From assembly GCA_021413865.1 (NCBI GenBank), contig JAIOPN010000025.1:1-49343 (forward strand): a stretch of DNA of 49,343 nucleotides, given 5' to 3'. This DNA comes from Planctomycetota bacterium (GTDB taxonomy: Bacteria > Planctomycetota > Phycisphaerae > Phycisphaerales > Phycisphaeraceae). Below, in pieces: positions 48,593-49,343 of the stretch (the stretch's first letter is position 1; each line of letters opens with the position of its first letter). A program made the position numbers and the translations under genes. The notes under the pieces were generated by a model. The model was not told where the DNA came from and ran no database searches. It worked only from the letters and a program-made list of their open reading frames with translations.

Positions 48593-49343
48593 GGTATCCA
48601 GCACCGCCAGGAACGCCCCCTGCGGGATATCCACCGTGCCCACGCGCTTCATACGCCGCTTGCCCTCTTTCTGCTTCTCCAGCAGCTTGCGCTTACGGGT
48701 GATGTCGCCACCGTAGCACTTCGCGAGGACGTCCTTGCGCTTCGCCTTCACCGTCTCGCGAGCGATGATGCGACCACCGACCGATGCCTGGATCGGCACA
48801 TCGAACAGTTGGCGCGGGATGAGCTCGCGCAGCTTCTGCGTCATCTTGCGGCCGTACTCGAACGACTTGTCCTTGTGCACGATGCTCGAGAACGCGTCGA
48901 CCGGCGTCGCGTTCAACAACACGTCGACCTTCACGAGCGCGCTCGGGCGGTAACCCGACGTCTCGTAATCGAGCGACGCGTAGCCCTTCGTGCGCGACTT
49001 CATCGCGTCGAAGAAGTCCATGACGATCTCCGCGAGCGGGATCTGGTACACGATCTCGACGCGATCCTCGCTCATGTAGTCCATCCGGACCAGCTCGCCG
49101 CGCCGGTTCTGCGACAGCTCCATGAGCGTGCCGATGTAGTCGGTCGGCGTGAGGATCGTGATCTTGACGAACGGTTCCTCGATGCGCTCGATGCGCTGCG
49201 GCATCGGCATCGCGCTCGGGTTGTCGATGACCTCGTTGCTGCCGTCGGTGAGGTGCACCACGTACTCGACGTTCGGCGCGGTCGCGACGAGCGTGAGGCC
49301 GTACTCGCGCTCCAGACGTTCGCGGATGATCTCCATGTGCAGC
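48584..49343 (-). CDS. lepA: Elongation factor 4 (LepA), C-terminal part, cut by window edge
   Basis: About 253 residues are visible up to the right edge, where the frame is still open ('[18 protein letters not shown]'), so the N-terminal GTPase domain is outside. LepA is a ribosomal GTPase that back-translocates or remodels ribosomes. Seen here are domain IV, '[72 protein letters not shown]', and the LepA-specific C-terminal domain, '[93 protein letters not shown]'. No damage is visible in this part. Confidence 0.97.
   Translation of the reverse strand, partial: LHMEIIRERLEREYGLTLVATAPNVEYVVHLTDGSNEVIDNPSAMPMPQRIERIEEPFVKITILTPTDYIGTLMELSQNRRGELVRMDYMSEDRVEIVYQIPLAEIVMDFFDAMKSRTKGYASLDYETSGYRPSALVKVDVLLNATPVDAFSSIVHKDKSFEYGRKMTQKLRELIPRQLFDVPIQASVGGRIIARETVKAKRKDVLAKCYGGDITRKRKLLEKQKEGKRRMKRVGTVDIPQGAFLAVLDTGE

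Noticed and set aside
1-49343. CRISPR arrays, tRNA or rRNA genes, riboswitches
   Set aside because: No regularly spaced repeats, no cloverleaf or rRNA sequence and no known aptamer pattern were recognised on reading both strands; short or unusual RNAs cannot be excluded without a covariance search.

Overview
The window is GC-rich, densely coded bacterial DNA. Its gene content points to a planctomycete, most likely of the Phycisphaerae type. The evidence is a Cys-type sulfatase, three phytanoyl-CoA dioxygenase (PhyH) proteins, ThuA and Gfo/Idh/MocA genes, Asp-box sialidase-like proteins, and a PilMNO/secretin/pseudopilin operon. Palindromic intergenic repeats that encode tails such as 'VGQASRLP' and 'ASLRDSR' point the same way. 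The lineage is inferred from gene content; no rRNA or other phylogenetic marker was analysed.

Region 1 (1-11055, mostly +): a truncated IS3-type transposase start at the left edge, then purU and an apparently complete N-methylglutamate (NMG) pathway in one orientation, mgdABCD - gmaS - mgsABC. GmaS joins methylamine to glutamate as gamma-glutamylmethylamide. MgsABC moves the methylamino group to 2-oxoglutarate, giving N-methylglutamate. MgdABCD (sarcosine-oxidase-like) oxidises this to glutamate and a C1 unit bound to tetrahydrofolate. PurU can then release formate from 10-formyl-THF. A pair of palindromic repeats splits the set between gmaS and mgsA.

Region 2 (11133-21663): a small membrane protein, then a minus-strand carbohydrate-type cluster read from 20183 down to 11456: alpha/beta hydrolase, L-rhamnose isomerase, PhyH, sulfatase, beta-propeller glycosidase-like protein, PhyH and a right-handed beta-helix protein. 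A third PhyH and a DJ-1/PfpI protein diverge on the + strand. The set suggests processing of a sulfated, deoxyhexose-containing glycan, but the substrate is inference.

Region 3 (21684-27295): housekeeping DNA genes. ruvC (-) diverges from a type IIA topoisomerase pair (ParC/GyrA-like and ParE-like) with a YjdF-like (DUF2238) membrane protein between the two subunits. Region 4 (27322-32877): Asp-box protein, ThuA, Gfo/Idh/MocA oxidoreductase and a second Asp-box protein (+), converging on a GT1 glycosyltransferase (-) across a 23-bp perfect inverted repeat.

Region 5 (32935-48095, all -): a type IV pilus / type II secretion operon read from a GspG-like pseudopilin through a small anchored protein, a GspH-like pseudopilin, PilM, PilN, PilO, a PilP/GspC-like protein and a secretin with an unusual tail to a TPR lipoprotein. 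It continues into a signalling block (histidine kinase, response regulator, HD-GYP phosphodiesterase, STAS protein) and ends with the assembly ATPase and the inner-membrane platform protein. The window closes with the C-terminal part of lepA (-). No rRNA, tRNA or CRISPR array was recognised.
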